Shown one piece after another: positions 55,347-63,264 of a stretch of DNA of 64,000 nt; position 1 is the stretch's first letter; each line of letters opens with the position of its first letter. The DNA comes from Streptomyces sp. NBC_00344. Lineage in GTDB: Bacteria > Actinomycetota > Actinomycetes > Streptomycetales > Streptomycetaceae. The notes beneath the pieces are model-generated. The model ran no database searches. It was not told the DNA's origin and saw nothing but the letters and a program-made list of their open reading frames with translations. A program made the position numbers and the translations under genes. The stretch is from contig NZ_CP107996.1 in assembly GCF_036088315.1 (NCBI RefSeq), forward strand, positions 62,001 to 126,000, read 5' to 3'.

Positions 55347-55934
55347 ATGCAGATACCCAGATCCAGATACGTTGTTGCGGGCCTCAATCTGGGCGCCCTT
55401 CTGATCTTGACCGCCTGCGCCCAGCAGCGCGCCGCCCCGAGTCTCGGCGCCCCCCTCTCCCCTTCGCCCACGCACTCCTCCACCGGTCCCGCACAGGGCA
55501 ACGTGGAGCCCGACTCCCACGGCGGAGCCCCGCACTACCGGGAGAACAACGGATTCAAGATCCCCAAGGACATGTCCCCGGACAGCGAGAAGATCGCCCG
55601 GAGCGAGGCTGATCGCATCGAACCCGTCCTCAAACGCCTCTGGGACAAAGGAGTGTGGGACCCGAAGAGCGTGCGGGCGGCGCTGCTCCAGCTCGGCTAC
55701 CGCAACGAAGGCCCCGACAGCGAGCAGGGTCGTGGAACGCTCTTCGTGGAGGACATGGGAACGCGGCTCGGGCTCACCGACACTCACCCCGTCAGGCCCG
55801 CGGGCGCCCGCATCGCTCTGCTGGTCCGTCACGACGCCTGCGTCACCGCGTTCACGCAGCCGACCAACTACCAGGTCACGGTCAATGGCCGGTTCCTGGA
55901 GACCGGCTGCTTCGAGCCGCGCGCCGGCCACTGA
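55347..55934 (+). CDS. Lipoprotein of unknown function
   Basis: A 195-residue lipoprotein with lipobox LTAC (Cys about residue 24) and a Pro/Ser-rich tether (APLSPSPTHSSTGPA). The mature domain has MSPDSEKIARSEADRIEPVL, KRLWDKGVWDPKSVRAALLQ, RGTLFVEDMGTRLGLTDTHP and IALLVRHDACVTAFTQPTNY. Two further Cys (DACVT, TGCFE) may pair. The pattern matches uncharacterised Streptomyces lipoproteins. It is a single gene divergent from DUF2243. Confidence 0.8.
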   Translation: MQIPRSRYVVAGLNLGALLILTACAQQRAAPSLGAPLSPSPTHSSTGPAQGNVEPDSHGGAPHYRENNGFKIPKDMSPDSEKIARSEADRIEPVLKRLWDKGVWDPKSVRAALLQLGYRNEGPDSEQGRGTLFVEDMGTRLGLTDTHPVRPAGARIALLVRHDACVTAFTQPTNYQVTVNGRFLETGCFEPRAGH

Positions 55935-56135
55935 ACACCGGGCTCGCTGGGTTCGCCACATTGGGCTCACGGCTGGTTGGGCGCGCGGCTGTAGGTGCGC
56001 TGCCGTTCCACGTCGCTTCCTCGCGAGGCGCGACCCCGTTCGGCCGAGCTTCAGCTTGGCCCTGCCCGACCGCCGCTTCGTAGTCCTTTCCACGATCTGT
56101 TGCCACCTGTGCTTGTTTCGCGGGTCGATTGGACC

Positions 56136-56657
56136 TCAGCTCTTGACGGCCTCCGCGATCTGCAGAGCCGCCTGGGCTGGCGTGAGGTGTGTGGTGTCCA
56201 CGACCTCGGCCTCACCGTGTAGCCACGTGCGAGCCGCCTCGGCGTAGGGCTCAAGGTAGGCGAGACGGAATGGGGAGGGCCCCATGAGAGTGTCTCCCTC
56301 GATGCGCCCTCGGAGGGTGTCCTGGTCGGCGTGGAGGACGAAGTGCCGTACTGGGATGGCATGGTGGGCGAGGCCCGTGCTGATCTCCCGCCAGTACTGC
56401 TCGACCAGGACAGTCATGGGCATCACCAGAGTGCCGCCGGTGTAGTCGAGTACGTGGCGGGCGGTCTCGACTACGAGCGGCCGCCACGGCGGCCAGTGCT
56501 GGAAGTTGTCGGTCCCGGGCAGCCCCGGCGTGATGTCCATGAGTGTCTCGCCGACCTTCTCGGCGTCGAACACCCGTGAATCCGGGATCAGCTGCTGCAC
56601 GAGTGCGCTGGTCGTCGTCTTGCCTGCACCGTGGGTACCGTTGAGCCATACGATCAT
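56136..56657 (-). CDS. P-loop protein resembling tunicamycin-resistance TmrB
   Basis: A 173-residue P-loop NTPase. The Walker A motif sits at the very start, MIVWLNGTHGAGKTTTSALV, then SRVFDAEKVGETLMDITPGL, DNFQHWPPWRPLVVETARHV, GGTLVMPMTVLVEQYWREIS and HFVLHADQDTLRGRI. The order and spacing follow Bacillus TmrB (INGxxGxGKT, DPEKMG, DDFQSYPLWR, LIVPMT), an ATP-binding protein that gives tunicamycin resistance. Other P-loop kinases of similar size exist, so resistance is only a possibility. ATG 56657 is the only start that precedes Walker A properly. Confidence 0.8.
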   Translation of the reverse strand: MIVWLNGTHGAGKTTTSALVQQLIPDSRVFDAEKVGETLMDITPGLPGTDNFQHWPPWRPLVVETARHVLDYTGGTLVMPMTVLVEQYWREISTGLAHHAIPVRHFVLHADQDTLRGRIEGDTLMGPSPFRLAYLEPYAEAARTWLHGEAEVVDTTHLTPAQAALQIAEAVKS

Positions 56658-56814
56658 GAGGCTGACGCTACCGCCGTGCGGGCCGCGGGAACGGGAACAA
56701 CGGAAAACGGTACGGCTTCGGCATTTCTCAACGTGGCGTCGACCACCAAGATCAGGGGTGTCACCTACCTCGAAAGGTTGCGACAGGCCGCCGTGCGACT
56801 CCGCAGGAAACGAC

Positions 56815-57708
56815 TCAGACGACCACGACCCGGCGCCCGCGCGTGTGGCCGGCTTGGCTGTCGATGTGTGCTGCTGCGGCCCTGGCGAGCGTGTATGACT
56901 TCTCGACCGGTATGTGGAGCTTTCCCCGCGAGATGAGACCGGCGGCTTCGGCGAGCGCTTCCGGCACGCTCCCGGCCACGCCGGAGAATCGGACACCGAG
57001 CTCCGGCGCACCGAGATCGGCGATGGAGATCACCTTCTGTGGACCCCCGGTCAGTTCCACGAGCTCGCGGATCACGCCCGAGCCGGACAGATCGAGAGCC
57101 GCGTCGACATGGCCGAGCTGACGCACCCGCTCGACCCAGCCCTCGCCGTACGTCGTGGCAAGAGCACCAAAGCTGCGCAGATAGTCCTGGTTCGCGGCCC
57201 CAGCGGTGCCGATCACCGTGATGCCGCGGTCGCGGGCGATCTGTAGAACCGCCGAACCGACTCCCCCGGACGCGCCGCTGACCAGCAGCGTCTGCCCGGG
57301 CTGCACATTGACCTCACGGATGATGCGCAGGGCGGTCTCCACCACGGAGGGGTACCCGGCCGCCTCCTCGAACGTCAGCCCCGCGGGCATACGGGCCCAG
57401 GCCGACAGCACGGCGAACTCGGCATAGGTGCTTGACCCTTCACCGAACACCTGGTCGCCGAGCTCGACCCCTGCAACACCCTCGCCCACCTGGTCCACCA
57501 CCCCGGAGGCGTCCAGCCCCACTCCGGAGGGCAACTCGGTCGGATGGGCCCCCAGGACCTGGCCTTCACGGACCCTCCAGTCAACAGGGTTCACACCCGC
57601 CGCCCGCACGGCGATACGTATCCGGCCTGGGCCCGCGTGGGGCTTCTCGGCGTCTATGAGTTGCAGAACGTCCGGACCGCCGAACTCGGCGAAGCTCACT
57701 TTCTTCAT
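56815..57708 (-). CDS. NADP-dependent quinone oxidoreductase (MDR superfamily)
   Basis: A 297-residue zinc-independent medium-chain reductase. GroES-like N-terminus: MKKVSFAEFGGPDVLQLIDA, RAAGVNPVDWRVREGQVLG and LDASGVVDQVGEGVAGVELG. The NADP site is LLVSGASGGVGSAVLQIARD (SGASGGVG). C-terminal ISRGKLHIPVEKSYTLARAA and AAHIDSQAGHTRGRRVVVV. It probably reduces quinones or enones. The divergent TetR gene lies 69 bp away and shares the promoter region. Confidence 0.92.
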   Translation of the reverse strand: MKKVSFAEFGGPDVLQLIDAEKPHAGPGRIRIAVRAAGVNPVDWRVREGQVLGAHPTELPSGVGLDASGVVDQVGEGVAGVELGDQVFGEGSSTYAEFAVLSAWARMPAGLTFEEAAGYPSVVETALRIIREVNVQPGQTLLVSGASGGVGSAVLQIARDRGITVIGTAGAANQDYLRSFGALATTYGEGWVERVRQLGHVDAALDLSGSGVIRELVELTGGPQKVISIADLGAPELGVRFSGVAGSVPEALAEAAGLISRGKLHIPVEKSYTLARAAAAHIDSQAGHTRGRRVVVV

Positions 57709-57722
57709 GGGACGACCATACC

Positions 57723-57735
57723 ACTAACGGTTAGT
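57723..57735. promoter_or_regulatory. Palindromic operator between oxidoreductase and TetR genes
   Basis: ACTAAC-G-GTTAGT is a 13-bp perfect palindrome with one central base, 15 bp upstream of the oxidoreductase start and 42 bp upstream of the TetR start. ATG-proximal palindromes of this kind are typical targets of divergently encoded TetR-family repressors. Confidence 0.65.
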
Positions 57736-57777
57736 CTTTCGCAACAGATGCACTTTTGTGCCTGATAGGGTTACGCC

Positions 57778-58347
57778 ATGACCGTGCCGACCGGACGCCG
57801 AGAGCGCAAGAAGGCCGCGACCCGCCAGAAGATCGCTGACACTGCCCTGCGGCTCTTCCTGGAACGCGGATACGAATCGGTTGGCATTCGTGACGTGGCC
57901 GCCGAGGCCGATGTAGCCGTCACCACGCTCTTCTCCCACTTCGCCTCGAAGGAGGCCCTGGTCTTCGAGCAGGACGACGACTTCGAGCAACGCCTCACGC
58001 ATGCCGTCACCGGCCGGGCCCCGCACGAGCCGCTCATCCCCGCGCTGCGCCGCGAGATCCAGGCCCTGGTCAGCCATTGCACAGCGGACAGCGCCGCCCC
58101 GATCTGGCGCATGATCGACGCATCACGCGCCCTGCGCGAGTACGAGGACTCGATGAGGCTGCGCCATGCAGAGTCGCTGGCAACGGCGATCTCCGCCGAC
58201 CCCGGTCTCCCGCAGACCACGACGGCCTGCCGTACGCTGGCGAGGTTCGTGATCGACGCCTATTCGCTGGCCCGTGAGGCGCCCGATCCGAAGGCCGCAG
58301 TGGACGAGATCTTCCGGATGATCGAGGCGGCCTGGGAGGTCACCTGA
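57778..58347 (+). CDS. TetR-family transcriptional regulator
   Basis: A 189-residue regulator. The N-terminal helix-turn-helix is RRERKKAATRQKIADTALRL, FLERGYESVGIRDVAAEADV and AVTTLFSHFASKEAL (residues about 5-55). The ligand domain follows, with helices such as PALRREIQALVSHCTADSAA. It diverges from the quinone oxidoreductase gene and the palindrome between them is its likely operator. ATG 57778 is the first codon after the shared promoter region. Confidence 0.93.
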   Translation: MTVPTGRRERKKAATRQKIADTALRLFLERGYESVGIRDVAAEADVAVTTLFSHFASKEALVFEQDDDFEQRLTHAVTGRAPHEPLIPALRREIQALVSHCTADSAAPIWRMIDASRALREYEDSMRLRHAESLATAISADPGLPQTTTACRTLARFVIDAYSLAREAPDPKAAVDEIFRMIEAAWEVT

Positions 58348-58542
58348 CCTTCTCGACGTGCGTGGGGAACTGTCTGCTCGAACACATCGTTCACGTCGCC
58401 GACAAACAAGAACAGAGCCCGGCCGGTGCGGAGCCCCGCCACCACCTGCGGGTCGGTGAGAAGCGGGGTCGACCGCAGGGCCGGCAAACCGCTTCGGCAG
58501 TTGGTGCTTCCCTACGTTGGCGTCTCGCGGCACGGATGTTGG

Positions 58543-59112
58543 TCACGGGCCGGTAGCGCCGGGCTCCTGTGAGCGGTTCTCCATCAACCCTTTCATCAGT
58601 CCCCTCTTCCAGCACTGGGCTTCCCGCGGGCTGTGGAGCCTGACCACCTCAACGCCCAGGTCGGCGGTCTCTGCTACCTGTCGGGCATAGCGGGGCCGGT
58701 TCCTCCGGTACTTACGAATGGCGGTACGCAGCAGCGATCGGCGGCTGAGGAATGCCTTGCTCCACGTCAGCCGCCGAGCTTGTGCACTGTCTTCGCGGCC
58801 TGTGAGCTGGCACAAGCTACGGCGGACGATTCGGTACACGATCAGGGCCAGCGGAAAGTCGAGCCACACGAGCACGTCGGCGCGGTGCCAGACCACATCG
58901 GCGAGCTGGGAGAAGTTCCCTTCGACAATCCATTCATCTTGCCGCGCGATCTCACCTGCCTGGTGGCGGAACTCCTCCAGGGGCAGCGGGCCGTCAGGGG
59001 TGAACAGGAGGTTGTCGAGATCTGTGTGGGGGTGACCGAGCTCTGCCGAGAGCCATCTGGCCAGGGTTGTCTTCCCGGTGGCGGGCGGTCCGAAGAGTGC
59101 GATTCTCTGCAT
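58543..59112 (-). CDS. P-loop kinase, 'topology modulation'/adenylate kinase-like
   Basis: A 189-residue P-loop protein: MQRIALFGPPATGKTTLARW (Walker A GPPATGKT), LGHPHTDLDNLLFTPDGPLP, EWIVEGNFSQLADVVWHRAD and VLVWLDFPLALIVYRIVRRS. This is the family annotated as DNA topology modulation protein FlaR or shikimate/adenylate kinase-like; its substrate is unknown. A basic region follows (LLRTAIRKYRRNRPRYARQV). ATG 59112 directly precedes Walker A. Confidence 0.86.
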   Translation of the reverse strand: MQRIALFGPPATGKTTLARWLSAELGHPHTDLDNLLFTPDGPLPLEEFRHQAGEIARQDEWIVEGNFSQLADVVWHRADVLVWLDFPLALIVYRIVRRSLCQLTGREDSAQARRLTWSKAFLSRRSLLRTAIRKYRRNRPRYARQVAETADLGVEVVRLHSPREAQCWKRGLMKGLMENRSQEPGATGP

Positions 59113-59493
59113 GGGTTCCTTGCCTAAGCGGGGGGGGAGAGACCTCTACGGACCTTGCACGGCCGTCACCCCGCGATCAACTCATCGCCCTGCGTTCGCT
59201 CTTCGCCTGGGCCAGCTCATCCGCCCTCGAGGAGATTGACTCAAACGCCGACGGACACTGCTCCAGGCGCGCCGGGCAAGGCCCAATTCATTGACCGGCG
59301 TGCAGCAACGTAAAACCGCTGGAAAGGGCACACGAGGCACAGCAGTGCTGTGACCGGAAAGGCTTACCAGGTTCGGCGCCAGTCGAGACGTTGTGGAGAG
59401 CGACGGGTTGCGCCACTGAATGCCTTTCCCGCTGCGACGACGCGGGTGGGTCTTGCCCGAGCTGTGGGTCGTGGCGACGTAGAGTCGGGAAAC
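59113..59493. other. No gene recognised
   Basis: A poly-G run (GCGGGGGGGAG near 59130) lies upstream of the kinase gene. No coding features are visible; the plus-strand frame entering the VOC gene is open but unlike the family. Confidence 0.5.
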
Positions 59494-59844
59494 GTGATCA
59501 ACGGAGCGCACGTCATCCTGTACAGCCGCGATGCCGAAGGGGATCGCGCCTTTCTGCGGGACACTCTCGGAGCGAAGAGCGTCGACGCCGGCGGCGGCTG
59601 GCTCGTCCTGCAGCTGCCGCCCGCTGAGGTGGCCGTCCACCCGACGGACGCGGACCAGAAACACGAGCTCTACTTCATGTGCGACGACGTCGACGCCACC
59701 GTCACCGAGCTGAAGGAGAAGGGTGTTGAGTTCACCGCGCCGGTCAGCGAGCAGCGCTGGGGCAGGCTCACCGCCTTCCGGCTGCCCGGCGGCGGCGAGG
59801 TGGGGCTGTACGAGCCGCTGCACCCGACCGCGTACGACCTCTAG
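59494..59844 (+). CDS. VOC-family (glyoxalase/bleomycin-resistance fold) protein
   Basis: A 116-residue metal-dependent fold protein. Two beta-alpha-beta-beta-beta modules: NGAHVILYSRDAEGDRAFLR with DTLGAKSVDAGGGWLVLQLP and EVAVHPTDAD, then HELYFMCDDVDATVTELKEK with FTAPVSEQRWGRLTAFRLPG and EVGLYEPLHP. GTG 59494 is chosen as the family start; the frame is open back to 59350 without similarity. The substrate is unknown. Confidence 0.88.
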   Translation: MINGAHVILYSRDAEGDRAFLRDTLGAKSVDAGGGWLVLQLPPAEVAVHPTDADQKHELYFMCDDVDATVTELKEKGVEFTAPVSEQRWGRLTAFRLPGGGEVGLYEPLHPTAYDL

Positions 59845-60632
59845 CCCCACGCTTTCACCAGCCGGGGTATCCGAGGCCTGATCGGACGAGCAGGGAGTGC
59901 CTCTGATCTGGGGCGATGAGGTGTGTGAAGAGTCCTGTACGTGTCAGGAAGCAGCACTCCCCAGGTGAAGCGCCGCATCGAGTCGTACCCACGTGTCCGC
60001 GTCGAGGGCGGTGCGCCCTGGAGTGGTCTCGCAGAACGGTGCTCCTGCCGGGGAGTGCCTTGCGACATCGGCGTGCTGTCCGCAGCCGGCCCCCTGTGCA
60101 CTTACGGCCATCGTCCGTCGGGGACGTGCACCCGCGACCGAGGACCTGAAAGTCGTACGCACGTGGGGCGAGTGCGGCGAGTGCGGCGAGCAGACCATGT
60201 GCTCACTCCCGCTCCAGCCTTCGCTGCGGACACACATGCGTCCGAGACAGGCCGAAGACGATGGCAAGCGCCACCCGCAAAGTTCCCTGGATCCTTGCCC
60301 GCTCCGCACAGGCGGCGGTTGCGGCGGACGCGTTGCGAACTGCGCCTCGGAAAGTTCCACCTCGAACTCCGAGCGGACGATGCGATGCCTCGCGAGGCGG
60401 AGGAGCTTCCTCGCACGGGGCGCATCGGGACGGGGCGTTTTCGGGCCCGGCTACTGGTGGCCGGCGAGACCGTGTGCCTGGCAGCCATCAACGCCCTGGG
60501 CCAGGACATCTCCACCCGCCTGGTCCCATCCCTGGCGATGGCACCAGCCGTAGCCACCACCGCGCCGACACGGATCACACCGAAACCAGCCGCGACGTCA
60601 AGAAAACACCGAGCGAGCCCCACCCCCCCATG
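59845..60632. other. No gene recognised; weakly similar to 100-140
   Basis: Around 60451-60480 the plus strand reads GTGGCCGGCGAGACCGTGTG, almost the same as 112-130 left of repeat copy 1, but at a different distance from the repeat edge (about 150 bp against 40 bp). Both encode VAGETxCL. This may be a remnant of one unidentified gene beside both copies. Confidence 0.35.
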
Positions 60633-61855
60633 GCGCGATGGGTGGGGGTGTGGCCGAGGCGGCCGCAGGGCCGGTCGAGGGCGGGGCGGGACGGGGTGTT
60701 GCCGTGTACGCGCGGTGACGCGGAGTGGGAATCCGGGGGTGCTGGGGCCGGTGGTCTGTGAGCTCGGGCATAGGGTCCGCGTCACATAGGACGGTGCTTA
60801 GTAGGCCCCCGGCGGGGCTTGCCCCCTTGCCGCACAACCTCTCCACACCCTTGTCCCTTTTGTCACTATTTATGGTCGTAGGTCACACGATTGCCAGCGG
60901 CCGGGACCGTCTCGCAAGGTGTTGGACGTACCGGGGAGCCGAGCGCCGGATCGGGCAGAGCACACCGCCCGCCATCCAGACACCGGCCCCACGACACGAA
61001 CCAGGGCGCCAGCGCCTCACCCGTGTCGCCGACCCCCCAGTCGGCCTCCCCACGACGTCCCCGAATGGAGAGGTACCCGCATGACCGCCACCACCCGCCG
61101 CACCCTGAACCTCCGCAAGACCTCCGCGGCCGGCCTCGCCGCCGCCGCCGCGGCCTGCGCACTGACCCTGGCCCCGCACCCGGCCCACGCCGCCGAGCCC
61201 GTCCGCACCGCGCCCGTGTCGGCCTCCACCGTCACCGCCGCCCAGGTCGCCCAGCAGGCCGACCACGCCGAGAAGACCGCCGCCGTGAAGAAGACCTCCG
61301 GCGCCAAGCACACCGACGCCGTGACCGAGATCGTCAAGAGCACGAAATACGGCAACAACCTCGACGGCTGGATCCGCGAGTCACTGGCCATCATGAAGGC
61401 CAAGCACATCCCCGGCAGCTACGACGGCCTGCACCGCAACATCATGCGCGAGTCCAGCGGCAACCCCAACGCCCAGAACAACTGGGACGTCAACGCCCAG
61501 AACGGCATCCCCTCCAAGGGCCTCCTCCAGGTGATCCAGCCCACCTTCGACACCTACCACGTCAAGGGCACCAAGAACAGCCTCACCGACCCCGTCGCCA
61601 ACATCGTCGCCGCAGCCAACTACGCCGCCGACAAATACGGCTCGATGGACAACGTCAACTCCGCCTACTGACCCAGCGGATCGACCACACACCCCACGAC
61701 CACCTGAGTCCATGGGACGGCCGGCTCCCCCAGGAACGGCAGGACTCAGGTCCCGGCAGGCACTGGAACAGGTCCACCCACGAACCCACCCCAGCCCCTG
61801 CCGTTCCCCCGCCCCGCACACCCCGCACACTGCGACAGACCGCACCCACCGACCC
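60633..61855 (+). repeat. 1.2-kb direct repeat, copy 2
   Basis: Partner of 171-1396, offset 60462 bp up to the signal peptide and 60459 bp after the 3-bp deletion. Boundaries are sharp: left of 60633 and right of about 61855 the two loci are unrelated except for the short VAGETxCL patch. Confidence 0.93.
61081..61671 (+). CDS. Secreted lytic transglycosylase (SLT domain), copy 2
   Basis: A 196-residue protein identical to the product at 619-1212 except that one Ser is missing in the Ala-rich core of the signal peptide. The mature enzymes, including the catalytic Glu in MRESSGNP and the GLLQVIQPTF motif, are the same. The ATG, ribosome site (GGAGAGG) and leader are conserved, so expression should be alike. 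Only the downstream hairpin differs (two mismatches), which might alter read-through or mRNA stability. Confidence 0.87.
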   Translation: MTATTRRTLNLRKTSAAGLAAAAAACALTLAPHPAHAAEPVRTAPVSASTVTAAQVAQQADHAEKTAAVKKTSGAKHTDAVTEIVKSTKYGNNLDGWIRESLAIMKAKHIPGSYDGLHRNIMRESSGNPNAQNNWDVNAQNGIPSKGLLQVIQPTFDTYHVKGTKNSLTDPVANIVAAANYAADKYGSMDNVNSAY

Positions 61856-62010
61856 AGCACGGCTGCTGGGCAGCTTCCCCGTTCGTCCGGGTGCTCCCGG
61901 GGCCACCGCTGGGAAACCAAGCCGGCCCACCGGGCCTTCACCGGATCGGAGGCCCTCAAATGAGCGGAGCAACGGCGCGCGCCGGCCCAGAACATGGTGC
62001 GCGAGTGGTA

Positions 62011-62307
62011 CTAGCGAGTGACCACGTTGAACACGGGGTAGATTCGCGGTTGTACGTCCGCGACACCGAGTTCTTGCAGCATCGGGACGATGGTCTCGCC
62101 GAACTGCTGGAACGCCTCATCGGACTCCCAGACGTCCACGACGAGCCAACCATCGCCGGTGGGAGCGGCAGTGTGCGAGATAAGACCGGCCACCGGCCAG
62201 TCGGCGAGGCTCTTGACCGGACCGGGCCGGCCGGCCACCTTCTCCGCGCTCTGCTCGTACTGGGCCTGAGTCATCCCCGGCATATCGAGAACCACCACGA
62301 TTGCCAT
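62011..62307 (-). CDS. Antibiotic biosynthesis monooxygenase (ABM)-fold protein
   Basis: A 98-residue dimeric alpha/beta-barrel type protein: MAIVVVLDMPGMTQAQYEQS, VKSLADWPVAGLISHTAAPT, GWLVVDVWESDEAFQQFGET and VPMLQELGVADVQPRIYPVF. Many such proteins are of unknown role; some are cofactor-free monooxygenases or haem degraders. The start ATG 62307 has AAGGGA upstream. It is a single gene. Confidence 0.82.
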   Translation of the reverse strand: MAIVVVLDMPGMTQAQYEQSAEKVAGRPGPVKSLADWPVAGLISHTAAPTGDGWLVVDVWESDEAFQQFGETIVPMLQELGVADVQPRIYPVFNVVTR

Positions 62308-62633
62308 GCTGAGTTCCCTTGCTAAGAGGTATGGAGCCGTCCACCCAGTTGACCCTCTCTACGAGCCGTCGGCGCGTTGGCCTGAGCCGGAAGGGGCACG
62401 GACAGCACCTACCGGCCCTGCGGCCCGGCAGGCCCCACACTCATTCATGGTCTATCGCGAGCGACACGGATGAGTTCCGTCCGCGCCGGGTGGCGTGGAT
62501 GCGGCCGTACCCCCCACGGCCACGGCTCAATACCAGTAAGCGCTCCCACGAGGCCAGGACGCGGCTCCCGGAGCCGCTGTTCAGGACGGTGGGGCACACA
62601 CGGGTGTCCGGCGCGGCTCGGCAGCCGCCTCAC
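62308..62633. other. No gene recognised
   Basis: Only short Arg/Pro-rich frames cross this stretch. Confidence 0.5.
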
Positions 62634-63161
62634 CTACCGGTTGAGAAAGCCGCCGATCCGCCGTCGCAGGCCTTCCGTATCCAGTCCGTGCGCAGTGACG
62701 TGCTCGCGCCAGGTGCCGTAGCGGCGCAACTCCGCACGCGCCGTGCCCAGCGGGAGAATGCGGTGGGGCACGTTCTGCAGCGCTTCGTTGGCGGAAGTCA
62801 CTGATGTGCCGGCCAGATATGGCTCGACCAGCACCACATGCGCCGCATCCGTGCCCGCTACTGCCGTCCGCGGTCCGGCCCCGTCGAAGGGCCGCACCGC
62901 CGAGGCGTACAACACGGTCACGTCCATTCCTTTCACTGCGTCGAGCGTTGCATCGAGCAGCGGTCCCACCGCGACCACGACCCCGGAGCGGCCCTCGCGC
63001 AGCACCTTGAACCGGCCCGGGGGCACCGGGTGGGCGGTGCGGTTGGACTGTTCGCTGAGACGTACATACACCTGGTTGTCCGCGGCGGCCGCGTGCCTGA
63101 TCAGCGCTTCGGCCTCGTCGGGGTGGCCGGGCACGTGAACGCGTCTTGGCGTGCGCGCCAT
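62634..63161 (-). pseudogene. Transketolase C-terminal subunit, N-terminally truncated
   Basis: About 175 codons encode VHVPGHPDEAEALIRHAAAA, NQVYVRLSEQSNRTAHPVPP, GRSGVVVAVGPLLDATLDAV, MDVTVLYASAVRPFDGAGPR and HVVLVEPYLAGTSVTSANEA. This is the end of the pyrimidine-binding domain plus the transketolase C-terminal domain. Intact subunits are about 300 residues; here the TPP-binding N-terminal half is missing and ATG 63161 sits just before VHVPGHPDEAE. No partner N-terminal subunit is adjacent. Confidence 0.75.
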
Positions 63162-63264
63162 GTGCGCCTTTCTGCCCGCCACCGAACGATGGCCGGACCC
63201 GGGCGCCCCGTGCAGGTCGTCGGGTGCGTCCGTAGTGGTCTCGTGGGCGTGCCGCGGTCTACCG

